DNA of 64,000 bases, from NCBI RefSeq assembly GCF_038502225.1, contig NC_091355.1, forward strand, positions 14,903,102 through 14,967,101, read 5' to 3'. This DNA is from Cherax quadricarinatus (taxonomy: Eukaryota; Arthropoda; Malacostraca; Decapoda; Parastacidae). How positions within the stretch are numbered: position 1 is the first letter of the stretch; every line of letters starts with the position of its first letter. Of the stretch, positions 27,096 to 38,567 are shown in pieces. The position numbers were made by a program, and so were the translations under genes. Below the pieces are notes generated by a model. That model worked only from the letters and a program-made list of their open reading frames with translations. It searched no databases and was not told the DNA's origin.

Positions 27096-27097
27096 CA
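27060..27097. repeat. (CT)n microsatellite
   Basis: About 37 bp of CT with one TTT interruption. Confidence 0.95.
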
Positions 27098-28326
27098 GGT
27101 CTATGGAGGAGAATTAACGCAACCACATATAATGTGTGATAATCTTCATGACACTAACCAAATTATTACGCATCCCCCAGATATATATTACAGTTTGCAT
27201 ATAACCTAAAATCCCTTTTAGAGTACAAATACACTTCCTCACGTGAAAGCAGGCACATTTTGTGTAGAATTCTTAGCGCCTCTGGCTCTAATCTCGCTTA
27301 ATCACTCTTAATTGTTGATTTATCAGCAGGCGACACCCACGCCACTCGTGTTGACCAAGTTGTTGAGAAGCTGGTTCAGTAGCTGCATCACAACCTTGAT
27401 CATTTCCCAGTGATTCTTCACAAGAGTACCCCGACCTTGATAATTTCCCAATAATTCTTTACTATGTAGTTCCCCAGCAGAGACCAGCTGCCATTTTTTT
27501 TTTTTTTTTTTGGTCATATCATCCCCCAGTGATCATCTTGATAAAGTCCCTCAGCCCTGATCACCACCTAGTGATTCTCCATGAAATCTCCCAGTCCATT
27601 TCATCCCCGGAAGATTTTTTCTCCAGTCTTTCCCAAAAGGGACAATCTCCTGGTGATTCTTCGTGAGGCGTCACCCTACCCCAGATCACCCCTGGTGATC
27701 TTGATAGAACGCTTCTGAAGATGAAACAAGACGGCTCATTAATTACAACAGATGGTTTTCGTTGTCCTCCAGAAAGTTTCTGACAGATGGCTGCAACAGA
27801 CCTGTGAGTGAGATATCGCTCCTCTTCGGGTAACCAGGAGGAAAGAGATGAGCATAATGTGTATTTAAAAAGTGTTAGAATCTTTTTAGCGGATTCAGTT
27901 CTTTAAAATACTCCACTTCCACTACCAACTTGATCTGTTACGATCAATTAACTTTCATCTTACTTAAGTCATAATTCAATCGCTAGTACGACTATTCAAA
28001 ATCTATTTTCACATTCCGCAATCACGTTCATAAAACATTTAATGTTATCGGCCAAGAGCGTGAACAAATTTAGATTTTCTTTAACTATTTCAGTAAAATA
28101 TTAAATTTGAACCTACCTGGACTGAACTTACGAGGTATCGTCCATCGACTGAATGCATCGTTAATAGTATTTTGAAGCCATTCAGAAGCACATTTAGTCA
28201 TTGAATAAAAAATGTATTCTCCAGTTACGACACGGATTCCAACGATTCCATGCTTTGTTTAAATATTTTACAACAAATTTGCCTGCACGCAAACGAAAAT
28301 TGATAGGCACTATTCTGGCACTAAGA
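27098..28326. other. No gene seen
   Basis: An imperfect recurrence of CCCAGTGATTCTTC/CCCAATAATTCTT-type words (27405-27680) hints at an old degenerate tandem repeat. T19 at 27493-27511. Confidence 0.4.
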
Positions 28327-28577
28327 TGCTTAACTTGTAACAGATAAACGAACTGTAGATATAAATCCAGATATTCTCATGTACACCATTTGGGGACTAG
28401 TTCGAATATTTTTTGTGTATCTATATGCTCTTATTCTACCGTCCACAGAATGGGCATGGGGTGTACAATACACTATATAGGGTGTACAATTCACTACATG
28501 GGGTGCACAATACACTGCATAGGGTGTACAATTCACTACGTGGGGTGCAAAATACACTTTGGTGGCCAAAAAAAAAA
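28327..28577 (+). mobile_element. Non-LTR retrotransposon 3' end, copy 1
   Basis: From CTTGTAACAGATAAAC to GTCCACAGAATGGGC it is collinear with 39588-39765, where it lies downstream of an ORF end. It terminates in A9-10 (28566-28577), as expected for a LINE 3' end. Only non-coding 3' sequence is present. This copy lacks the family A insertion found in the other copy. Confidence 0.65.
28457..28558. repeat. 21-bp tandem repeat grown from the LINE 3' tail
   Basis: About five units of GGGTGTACAATACACTATATA, alternating between an ACAATACAC type and an ACAATTCAC type (42-bp dimer). The other LINE copy has a single equivalent (GGGCTGCACAATAAAC near 39757). Confidence 0.8.
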
Positions 28578-28940
28578 CAGGATGCATCAGCCATTAAGTA
28601 ATGAAGTCGTTCAGCAGAGGTAAACAAAATTATTTAACATGATATATGGGAACAAAAATTTAAAACTATTTTACAGGGATAATGGTCAGTTGGCACCTAC
28701 ATATTTAAGTTTCACTCTTAGTCATGGTCGTGTTTTTTGCTGATCATTTGAAACTTCGACACTGAGGGTTTTGGAAGTTATCAAAGCCTTTCTAGGAATC
28801 TGAAAATGGGTTCAACTTGGGCCACAGAGCACGTTGCCAATTGTTCCAAGAATTTGGTCCTCGTTACCATACACAAGTGTTAAAATGAAATCGAAAAGTT
28901 GGAGGAAGAAGAAAATTAAAAATTCACAAAGGCTCTTGAA
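28578..28940. other. No gene seen
   Basis: Non-repetitive DNA leading into the next minisatellite. The plus frame starting at 28834 is mostly repeat. Confidence 0.5.
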
Positions 28941-29414
28941 AGTGCCTCTTCAGGGACACCCAAGGTGCCTCTTCAGGGACACCCAAGGTGCCTCTTCAGG
29001 GGCACCCAAGGTGCCTCTTCAGGGACACCCAAGGTGCCTCTTCAGGGACACCCAAGGTGCCTCTTCAGGGACACCCAAGGTGCCTCTTCAGGGACACCCA
29101 AGGTGCCTCTTCAGGGACACCCAAGGTGCCTCTTCAGGGACACCCAAGGTGCCTCTTCAGGGACACCCAAGGTGCCTCTTCAGGGACACCCAAGGTGCCT
29201 CTTCAGGGACACCCATGGTGCCTCTTCAGGGACACCCAAGGTGACTCTTCAGGGACACCCAAGGTGCCTCTTCAGGGACACCCAAGGTGCCTCTTCAGGG
29301 ACACCCAAGGTGCCTCTTCAGGGACACCCAAGGTGCCTCTTCAGGGACACCCAAGGTGCCTCTTCAGGGACACCCAAGGTGCCTCTTCAGGGATACCCAT
29401 GGTGCCTCTTCATG
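28941..29414. repeat. 23-bp minisatellite, about 20 copies
   Basis: The unit is GTGCCTCTTCAGGGACACCCAAG... (23 bp) with very few variants (GGGGCACC at 29000, CATGG near 29214 and 29398). Three successive units restore frame, so all three plus frames stay open and encode the same 23-residue cycle (VPLQGHPRCLFRDTQGASSG...). This explains overlapping frames of 136-168 codons. Confidence 0.97.
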
Positions 29415-29532
29415 GGGGACCTAAAAAGTGAAAAGGATTCTAGAAATAAATATGTTGTATTCGCAGACTGATTTTCGTTACAAACTGACTCGGGTCCGAA
29501 TTAGGAATCTAGTGACTTACCAGACTAAAACC

Positions 29533-29643
29533 GTCCCGTGTAGCGCGGGGCTGTGTCCCGTGTAGTGCGGGGCTGTGTCCCGTGTAGTGCGGGGCTGTGT
29601 CCCGTGTAGTGCGGGGCTGTGTCCCGTGTAGTGCGGGGCTGTC
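29533..29643. repeat. 22-bp minisatellite, five copies
   Basis: The unit is GTCCCGTGTAGTGCGGGGCT plus GT; the first unit has TAGCGCG. A decayed continuation (GTCCCGTGTATTAGTGTGAC) runs to about 29700. Confidence 0.95.
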
Positions 29644-29700
29644 ACGTATATCAGTGATGTCACCTGTATTATACTGTAATGTCCCGTGTATTAGTGTGAC

Positions 29701-30477
29701 GTTCCGTTTAGCGTAGTGTGAGGTGCAGTGTATTGTGACGGCCTTGGTGTGCTCTGACGTCTTGTGTAGTGTGCTCTGACGTGCTCAGGTCATGTGCTTC
29801 CTTCATTCCATCTCAAAATAATTTTTACATTTCTATCTCGCCTCTTTTTCTTACCTCTGTCTTGCTCTGCGAACCAACCTTCCCTTGTGTCCTTGTATTT
29901 ATCAGCTCCTTTACATTATTCTTCCCTGTCTCTTTACCTTTTCATCTAAGTCTCCCAGCTCCATTATCAGACATCCAGTTCTTCCTCCAGTAGTCTTTTC
30001 TTTTGTTCTTATTCTCTTTTAAAAAATGTCTATGCCCTCTATATCTTCATTTTCTTACTGTTTTTATTCATCTCTTAGTTCGTTCAGACCTGTCGTTTTG
30101 GGCGTGTATGGCTCTGTCCTGCCATGTTTGGCGAATCTTGTCCCATGTATAGCCCGCAGAGGGTGCCGGCCATGCTCTTTGCTGACATACTCCCCAGATT
30201 TTAGTCTAGTGCACAACTTCAGCGGTTAATAACTGCTGCGTCTTGAACAATTGCCGCTCGGGATTTATCATCCATAAATCTGGCAGTTCATTACCTCAAG
30301 TTGAGAGTTATGGCCAGAGAATATCTTGTACTTAGTAGTACACGGGGAAAAACAGACAGCAGAAGACTTTGCAGTCCACACAGAAGTTATCAACTACGTG
30401 TAGACTTTGCAGTCCACGCCGAGGACTAACATCCCACCATACTAAATTGTTACAACTATGACCATACTTTTTAACCC
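29701..30477. other. No gene seen
   Basis: Plus frames 29769-29993 and 30026-30229 are Ser/Phe/Leu-rich and unrecognised. Confidence 0.45.
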
Positions 30478-30665
30478 TTTACCAGGCCTGGAGAGGGGTA
30501 ATTACCCTTTTCCACTCTTGGTAAAGGGGTAATTACCCTTTACCAGGCTTGGTAAAGGGTGGTGGACCGGTAAGCCAGCGGAAGGCCTTGGTCAGATGAC
30601 CAAAGGCTCCAACGGCGGGTCATCGTCTAAGACCCGCGTCAGGTAACACCTGTTCTGTGCCAGTG
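30478..30665 (+). repeat. Dispersed repeat D with palindromic GGTAAAGGG...CCCTTTACC front
   Basis: The front half is built from GGTAATTACCCTTTACCAGG-type words that are self-complementary around AATT. The rear half (30555-30665) carries GGTAAGCCAGCGGAAGGCCT, GGTCAGATGACCAAA and AAGACCCGCGTCAGG, collinear with 4711-4798. Confidence 0.65.
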
Positions 30666-32472
30666 GAACGCCTTCCATCTGAGCAAAACACTAATGGAAA
30701 AATAAATAAATAAACGAATCTTGGAATAATAAGAATAAAGACTTTTTGAGGATTTTACTTAAAATTTAAATATAATAAAAAATAGCCTTCGGTTCTGGTG
30801 CTGTAGTTGGGTATGAGAAGGTAAGGCCCTGGACAAATCTCTGATGTTAAAGATGATGTAGGTATCCTGGGCGGATTTTAACAGTCCGATGTTTTGGATT
30901 CTCCTGTGTTACTTGGTTGGAGCAACACAAGTAGGATAAATAAGGGCCGGTAGTAGTTGAACAATGTTAATTAGTCCAATTAACAAGTGTCTTGCTTCTT
31001 TATCTGGAGTCTACCCTGGATGTCCACGCCAGGAACAGAGCTGGCCAGAAGAGTGGAGGTGAAGTGACTCTCCAAACTTCAACCCACACCAGTTAAGTTT
31101 AATACTACCAGGAGTAGAAATTGAAATAAATCAGACACCAGAAACTAGAGTTTCGCCCCAGCCCGCTAGAGGGTGGGGGGGGGGTTGTGCGCGACGTAAC
31201 TCGCTAATGGTTCCTGGTTGCCCGAACAACTGTGACCCCTCTTACAACCCACTTTTCCCTCACATTCTGTTGCCTGACGAACCTTTTAACTAACCTAACA
31301 ACTCCGGACGATTAAGGCAAGTTTAGTTGAAGAAAAAGGTATTGTTGAAAATACATTTACAGACGCTTCTCAGTGGAATGGAGATCATGGATGTAAAATC
31401 AGTAGTGTTGTAGTTCGCTCCATAAAATGTTTGTGATTTTATATAATGGTATAATATATAGCTATATACATTCCATAACCTGTAATAAATGAACTTAGTT
31501 TACAGTACAATATTACAAGGATGGCGATTCCCAAACGATACTAACTCAAGCTCTACTGGAAGGAAACCTTTGAAGCTGCCGTAGCTGATAACCCTTGCTG
31601 GAATGCTTGACGATATCCTCATTGTCCTACCGAAGTCTTCTAGCTCAGGCTGACGAATTTCAACACCTTGATCATTACAATAAAAACCAAACGCTCAACC
31701 CACAATCAACACCTTGTATGAAAACCAACCTGCGTGATGGATATGACATCATTACTAGCTTCATACCCCACTGTGTAATCATCATACAGAATAGGGCAGC
31801 AGCACACTGCTTGTGTATCCAATTCTGTAAAAAAAAATCTTTTTCCCTAACCCCTTCGTCACGCACACTTGACGTTACTGATATTGAATACGACAATGAC
31901 TTGGCTACAGAGAATACAATTAAGAAAAAACACATGGCTTTATTTACACATCTTAAAGAGTCTTGAGTATGTGCTTTGTAGAAACAAGAACCAGCCTTCT
32001 GAAGGCTTTGAGACAAATATGACAGTTCAGTGCTATACAAGAGGCAAATGCAGCTGACGCTATTGTAACAAAATTTCCTCTCTCTCATCCATGTTTTCAA
32101 TGTTTGTCTCGTAGTATTAAAAATATATAGCGATAGTAATAATTCTAATGATGAGTATTATTACTCTGAACACACAGTAGTTAAAATTCATCCATCAGAA
32201 AAAACTACGTTCATCAGATAAACTATCCATCATTCACGGCAACTTAGTATTTGTAAGTGAAAAGCTGAACCTAGGAAGCAAAAGAGCTTTCAAGAAGAGG
32301 TCTCCATGGGTAGCCTCTATTATTAAAACGGCTCATAATATGTTGAGTTCCCGACACCATTTCTGGTGCCCTGATGGGGCACCAGATATGTTCATCACTC
32401 TGTGTAAGTTGAAAATCTTTTCATGCTGTGTGAAAATAATTTTTTGCATAAGGAGAGCCTAGCAGTTACTAT
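30666..32472. other. No gene seen (1.8 kb)
   Basis: Frame 31595-31966 (+, 123 codons) and its 141-codon antisense are unrecognised. G9 at 31176. Confidence 0.4.
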
Positions 32473-32473
32473 T

Positions 32474-32551
<78 letters not shown>

Positions 32552-32552
32552 C
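32473..32552. repeat. (TA)n microsatellite
   Basis: About 75 bp of TA with two AAATA interruptions. It immediately precedes the retroelement fragment at 32553. Confidence 0.95.
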
Positions 32553-33478
32553 AAACAATCGCACTGGGATGGTCCAATAGTGGAAAATATTGCCTCAACA
32601 ATGCTTCAGAGTGTGTCAGGGAAGGATAGAGCCCGCCTCCTGGCAGTGAGAGCCCCTCATGCTGGGGACTTTCTGTTGGCTGTTCCCAACTCCAGCCTTG
32701 GCACACGTCTCGACCCACAGACCATCCGCATCGGTGTTGCCCATCGACTTGCCGCCCCTATTCTCGCCGAACACAGGTGTATTTGTGGCAGTGAAGCAGC
32801 AGACCGATTCGGGTACCATGGTCTTGTGTGCCGTAAATCCGAGGGAAAGATTGCAAGACATGAGGAGGTTAATAACATTATCAAGAGGAGCCTCACAACA
32901 GCTGGATGCCCAGCAGTAAGGGAGCCACCCCAACTATGCAGATCTGATGGCAGCCAGAAGCGTCCAGATGGTATCACCCTTCAAGCCTGGACAGATGGGA
33001 AGCAGGTGGTGTGGGACTATACATGTGCATCTACCTTGGCTGATACCTATCTCCAATACACCAGGGAGGAAGGAGGGGCAGCTGCCAGCTTCAGGGAGTC
33101 CCAAAAGTCTAGAAAATATGGAGAACTTGCCCATCATTATATGTTTCTTCCCATAGGCTCAGAGACCCTTGGCTCATGGGGAAAGAGTGCATCTAAATTC
33201 CATAAGGAGCTGGGAAAAAGACTCATCAGGGTAACTAGGGATCCCAAGGCAGCTAGTTTTCTGTTCCAGCGGCTCAGTGCGGCTGTTCAAAGGGGTAATG
33301 CCTGCTGTATTTTGGGCACACGCCCCAGCTCTGAGGAGCTGGATGAGATTTTCGCCTTATAATCGGTGATACACACGTAACAACATGTACCGTATATTCC
33401 ACCTTTATATCAATAATGTATCTCTTAAATCTTCTGTACCATATTATGTAATAAAATATTCCTATTAGTAAAAAAAAA
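32553..33478 (+). pseudogene. Retrotransposon C-terminal fragment, CCHC plus restriction-like endonuclease signature
   Basis: An uninterrupted frame runs from the edge of the TA microsatellite to a stop at 33362. It has no ATG start (the nearest start-like codon is GTG at 32580), so it is the 3' part of a longer ORF. It contains FLLAVPNSSLGTRLDPQTIRI, a CICG...HGLVC cysteine/histidine cluster, RPDG followed by VVWDYTC, and RKYGELAHHYMFLPIGSETL. RPD-x(12-15)-WD next to a CCHC cluster resembles the restriction-like endonuclease at the C terminus of R2-type LINEs. I infer that; the exact clade is unknown. AATAAA at 33450-33455 and an A-run at 33470-33478 mark its 3' end. The frame is intact over 270 codons, so it may be a young insertion. 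Confidence 0.72.
33450..33455 (+). promoter_or_regulatory. Polyadenylation signal of the retroelement fragment
   Basis: AATAAA lies about 15 bp upstream of an A-rich run, as expected at the 3' end of a reverse-transcribed mRNA. Confidence 0.6.
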
Positions 33479-33652
33479 TAAATATGAAAAGATGGGGTGG
33501 TAGGGGAAGTGGAATATTCAAACGGCTTCAGGAAGAAATCCAAATATTTTTCCTTGAAGCCTTTTTATCCACTTCTCCGAGGCTATGGGTCCCACAATTT
33601 ACACCAGAGGTGGACCCCCAAAAAAAAAAAAAATATATATATATATATATAT

Positions 33653-34041
33653 CGTGCCGAATATGTAAAACTGGCCAATTAGCAAGAACTCATTTAAAAT
33701 TAAGTCCTTTCTGAAATTTTCTCTTGTACGTTTAAAGATATATATTTTTTTCATTAACATTAATTAATATAAAATTTTTTAATTTTGCTCCAAACGAATT
33801 TTAGAAAGCTTACCTAACATTATTATAACAAGAACTATTTATTTTAGCCTAACCCAACTAAATATATTTTAGATTTGTTTACTGTAATTTAATACTAAAC
33901 AGTGAAATATATATTTTTTTTCGTTAGGTTTAGAATGATTTTGGCGTAATTACTGCATACACAAATTTTCGCTTGTCCTATATGGCAAGATGAACGTTGC
34001 TATTTAAGCCAAGATCGCAAGTTCTGCCTATTCGGAAAGAC
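33653..34041 (+). mobile_element. MITE copy 1 in a TA repeat
   Basis: The left end, GTGCCGAATATGTAAAAC, and the reverse complement of the right end, TTTCCGAATAGGCAGAAC, form terminal inverted repeats of about 16 bp. The internal AT-rich body matches 42976-43350 in reverse orientation (for example TGATTTTGGCGTAATTA against TAATTTCGCCAAAATCA). TA repeats lie on both sides, consistent with TA-targeting transposition. No ORF. Confidence 0.8.
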
Positions 34042-34045
34042 ATAA

Positions 34046-34235
<190 letters not shown>

Positions 34236-35640
34236 AGGTATGTTAGGTTGTCCGCCCAGAACAATAAGTCTCGCAGGTACTCCTCGCCTCCTCCAGGATA
34301 ACTTTTCCTCCCTGGTAATATCTGCCAATATATCGTCCTTATGTTCGGTATTGCCACATATTTTATCTAGAAAAGATTGTATTCATGAATAGGTGCGTCG
34401 TGTCACTTGGGGCTGGTGGCCTGAGTCTACGAGCACGCGCGTACACGCACGCACTCACTCACTCTCCCCCCTGAAAGCCCTGTTTGGAAGTGTGCACGCC
34501 TGCTCAAGCATGTCAGGAAAGTGGAAAAGTGCAGTAGTTTGCAACGAGACTAGTCTCAGGATGTGAACTCTGAGAAGAGACTGAAGTAGATAGAGCTGAT
34601 GATAGAGGGCAGAAGGACCACGAAGACTTGACAACTACGACGTACAAAATACCGAGATGAACTGATAGGGCGGACAGGAATAGACTAATCAAGAGGCGAA
34701 AAATAGATACAAAAACGCAGATGAGTCACAGGAATATTAAGAAAAATTTCTTCTTCAGAGTGGTCAGAAAGTGGAACGACAGGAGTGTGTGACCCCAGTA
34801 GCAGCCAGCGTGATTCGACCTTTACAACCAAAAAAGGTAAGTACATTATTATAATAAAAAAGACGCACTAAACCTGAAGACAAGTACAAATAGGAGAGGT
34901 CACCCGCACACAACACTTTTATTGAGGAAGTGCCTTGATGGATAAATACTCTTGATCCAAAGAATTGGAGTTATTTCCCCAGCCTCAGAACGAGTCTAAA
35001 TGCCACCCACATCAATATTTCCTGCGGCCTACATAGCATGAACATCTTCCCTCTTGGTAATATTTCTGCAGCGGTTATGTCGATCCTGAAGGAAATTGGA
35101 TTGTTAAGACGTGTCTAGTGGCCCATAACTGGTATATCAGGTGACTATGAAGAAGCCATTCTAATCACAGGAGTACAAATGGAAGTTGCTTGCAGGTTCA
35201 GTAATATCAACTGAAGGCATATGACTTCATTTTCCACTAAATAACTATATTTTGTTAAGCCTTGCTTAGTTAAGTTTAGAAACCCACTAGTTGATAACTG
35301 AGACACTTGTGCAACATTTGGATATCTTTATTTTGGAAAAGTTATGCCAGCCAGTGGTTACTTCAGTCCAGGGCAGAGAAAGGTAGAAGATAAGTACTTT
35401 GAGGGAATTAGTCCCACAGCCTCATGTGATGCAAACTCGGCAGGGTAGGCGGCGGTTTCATGGTAGTCAGTGCTACTGGTAACATCGAAAGTTTAAGTTT
35501 CCAAGGATTTCCTGTGAAATTTGTTTTCATTCTGAAGGATATTTCTCACTTCTTGTGACAATCTCTCAATTTACTCGGCTTTTTGGCACTAGACTTTGAT
35601 TGGACAGTGGTTCCTGATCTTCATGAGAATAAGTATTTCC
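34236..35640. other. No gene; one short family C fragment
   Basis: 34845-34872 reads ATTATTATAATAAAAAAGAC then GCACTAAACC, the 5' end of SINE-like family C. The rest is unrecognised. Confidence 0.5.
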
Positions 35641-37560
35641 CATTTTTCTCGACTCTCACTTCTTTACCCAACCTTCCTTCAACTCCAGCTGGCATTTTGA
35701 GCGTGCAGATTGGACGCGTTTTATGCGCTGTGTGACTTTTTTATTCTTCCAATATTGATGACTGTTCACAAGCTGTTACATCTCTTCGAATCTTTCCTTT
35801 TTCGGTTGTTGGCGTTGATATCCCACTAAACTCCAAAATGCTCTTTCGAGAGTGCTTCCCACGGTGGTTGCCTAGCTGCGGTCGAGCCATTTGTCTCATA
35901 CGTGCTGCAAGGGATTGTTTATGGTACAACTTTTCTGTTGCTGGTAGTCTTGCTCTCAAGCAGACAAGGGTCTACGTTCACCGTGTCATATGACCTGCCA
36001 AATATAATTGTTGGAGTGCTTATATCTCGATGCCGAATGTTTCCACCTTTATGCTCACCAGGTATAAAAGAAAAAGTGTGGAACCTGGCACAGCGAATAC
36101 TCTTCATGACTTAGTTTCAATGACTACCGTCGATGGCGTGGACGCGGCCAATTTGGCCAATGAAGTGAATGTGAAAGGACGTCACTTTTCTCTGATATCC
36201 CAAGGACCAACCGTGTCTCCCACTTTTCCCTAATCTAAATTCGCCCGGAATCATCTACCTTGGATTTTATATCACTTGTGGTCTAACCATACAATGTTCC
36301 CTTTATTCTTCTTCAGCTCACATCAACATTGTGTTAACTTTTAAACCTTATTTATTTGTCCTAATGCATTAACATTTACACCCTCCGAAGCTCTACTTAT
36401 TATTCCCCTTCAATCAGATCTAGTCTTAAATTTTTTGCTTCTGCCATGGAATTTCTCAGCGATCAGCGATCTTGCCTTTTTACAAAGTTGATCAGTCGGG
36501 CTGATACTCTTCCCACTCCAAATCCATGGCTGTTATTAGCTGAATCTGTAAATTACTAGCATGTATTATTAGACTTCTGCGGCATTTGAAAATCCACAGC
36601 TACTTACTATCCATAAGCACGTCCTGCAACGGCCCCTTTATTTCATCTTGACATGTCAGTCTGTAGTGACGGTCCTTCTCGATCTGAAGAAGGCTTACGA
36701 CATCTTATCCCAGGCCCATTCTTTTGGCTTACGGGGCTCTTCCACTTTTACTCAAGGCCGTTACGTTAGATTGACGCTTTATGTCTGCATTGCAGTTTCT
36801 TTCCTTAAGCTCGTTCAACCTGAAAGTGTCTTTCTAAGGTTGTATCATTGGCACAACCTTGCCCCTGATGATCTTGCCTTCGTACTTCCTCAGGAAATTT
36901 GGTACACTATGTATATGGATCATTTCACCATTGCTTGTGCTAACCTGCGTCAGGTTGTATGTTCATGGTAATGAGCTATTTGTCCTTTCAACTGAGCTAC
37001 GTTACGCAGATTTTGGTTTCGTGTTCAAAAGCAATTATCACCCTCTCACAGTGACCTGCCATTCCTCGGAATATACTCTCTATATCAGTGGTTCCCAAAC
37101 TGGGGGTAATGGTAGAGTAATGGTAGGTAATGGTAGAGTAAGGCTTTACCTATACCACTCATCCAGACGGTTAGACTATTTAGCCTCTAATTGTTGATTG
37201 CCAGGGCATTTACACATTGATTCTCTGAAGGCAATGTGCCTTGGAAGACAGTTTACTTAAAAAATTTCCTTATTTTTACATGGGGACGGATCGACGTGTT
37301 CTACGATTTCAATCGGTCTATTTTATCTAAACCCAGTTATGGAGACCAGGTATATTTCTTTGCTTCTATGCTTCTCTTATCAAGTTTGATTTCATTCATC
37401 TTTGATTGTGTCTGAGTAGTTTTCACGCATATTTGATTGAACGTTAAATGGAGTGTCTATTTTCCACCTTATTCCGTCCTTATTTCGCAACCCATCCCCT
37501 TATTCAAAGTGTATTACTATGGTTCAGAACGTCAAATGAGAGACTGACATTAGACATACC
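35640..37560 (+). pseudogene. Jockey-like non-LTR retrotransposon relic
   Basis: The plus strand holds scattered similarity in changing frames. FRECFPRWLPSCGRAICLIR followed by AARDCLWY (35840-35930) resembles the pre-RT region of Jockey-type ORF2 (PWWNxxCxxAxRxxRAAW). VDAANLANEV (36140-36170) is next. Then LLDLKKAYD...ILSQAHSFGLRG (36668-36740) is RT motif A with its Asp, and MYMDHFTIAC (36910-36940) is motif C with YVDD decayed to YMDH. The motif B region is unrecognisable. Several stops and shifts show an old, inactive copy. The ends are uncertain, and the Jockey label is from motif recognition. Confidence 0.6.
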
Positions 37561-37624
37561 TTGGATACTGTTATGTATCCAAGATATGTTGATTTTTAGA
37601 GTTAAGAACTTACAGAATACTTTG

Positions 37625-37850
37625 CCTGTGACTCGCGATATTGTAATAACACGATTGAAAAAAACAAACACGGAGACGGGTGTGGTTTGAAGCTATGGCA
37701 TGCGAGTTTTAAAACTCCTGGCTAGTGCGTAAGCCACTGGGCCAGTCGGCCGAGTGGCTTACGCTTTAGCGTTACGATTCACTCTCCATGGGTTCAAACC
37801 CCACCCGTTCTGTGGTTTCTTTGTTCACTCCGTGGTTCAGAATGTTACGA
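37625..37850 (-). mobile_element. Fold-back SINE, family A copy 3, with two head-to-head tRNA-like promoters
   Basis: On the minus strand the A-box TGGCCCAGTGG (complement of 37734-37744) is followed by a B-box-like GCTTCAAACC (37684-37693) and the tail ending at 37625 with the ATCGTG...CGAGTC motif. On the plus strand a second A-box-like TCGGCCGAGTGG (37746-37757) is followed by a canonical B box GGTTCAAACC (37791-37800), 33 bp downstream as in tRNAs. The two heads abut at about 37745. This is the fullest version of the family and shows that fold-back copies hold two divergent Pol III promoter modules. No clean target-site duplication was found. Confidence 0.72.
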
Positions 37851-38377
37851 TATTCCATAGGGATTCGCCATTCTATGATTATTTTCCCGTCTTTCCTTGA
37901 TGCACAAGCTATTTATTTTCTAAACACTATATTGAATGACTATTTTGTCAATCTAGACAACTTCTCATCTGGTAGACTGCCTTCCATCTCAATGTTGCAA
38001 AACCGTTCGGAGAATCGGCCACACAAAAATTCCACAAGGGCATCCAATGGTAAGGCTTCCGACACTCCTCTCTGATATTTATCATGTTTTGATGGCGAAC
38101 TAACATCTTATAATTGATTGTCTTGTTTATCAAAGTGCCGATAGCATTTGTTTCTCTTTTCTCGCCTTCCGTATATCTTGATCCTCTCTGCTCTTCCTTC
38201 AAACAATACAACATTCACTGTAAATTTTCCCTACAATTTCTTAAACAAAACTGACGAATAATAACTAATTTTACTTTTTTCTTTCACTTAACCCCCCCCC
38301 CGTTACACACTTTCCTGTGAATACATAGCACACATTGCACCCAACACATCACACAATACATCGCAATATTCCCCTTA
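37851..38377. other. No gene seen
   Basis: C9 at 38291. No recognisable motifs. Confidence 0.5.
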
Positions 38378-38520
38378 TGGGAGGTGCTCTGGTGTCGATT
38401 GGGGGCTCTTGATTCATGGATGTGGACCTGTTGTCCCCCCTCCCCCATTTTTATTTTGGATTGAACATTGTAGCACCTAGGAATGGTAAGTAGTGACCCC
38501 TACGGGTTTAGCGTTTATAG
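38378..38520 (-). mobile_element. SINE-like family C, minus orientation, diverged
   Basis: GGAGGTGCTCTGGTG, GGGGGCTCTTGATTCATGGA and ACCCCTACGGGTTTAGCG are the reverse complement of the family C order seen at 47367-47528. Confidence 0.6.
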
Positions 38521-38567
38521 CAGATTATAATACCCATATTGCATGACTATATATCACACACAACACT

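Noticed and set aside
28937..29414. CRISPR-like or other spaced repeat arrays
   Set aside because: All arrays in the window are head-to-tail tandem repeats with no unique spacers, and the DNA is clearly eukaryotic.
31595..32100. 123-codon plus frame and 141-codon minus frame
   Set aside because: They overlap on opposite strands and neither shows a recognisable motif.
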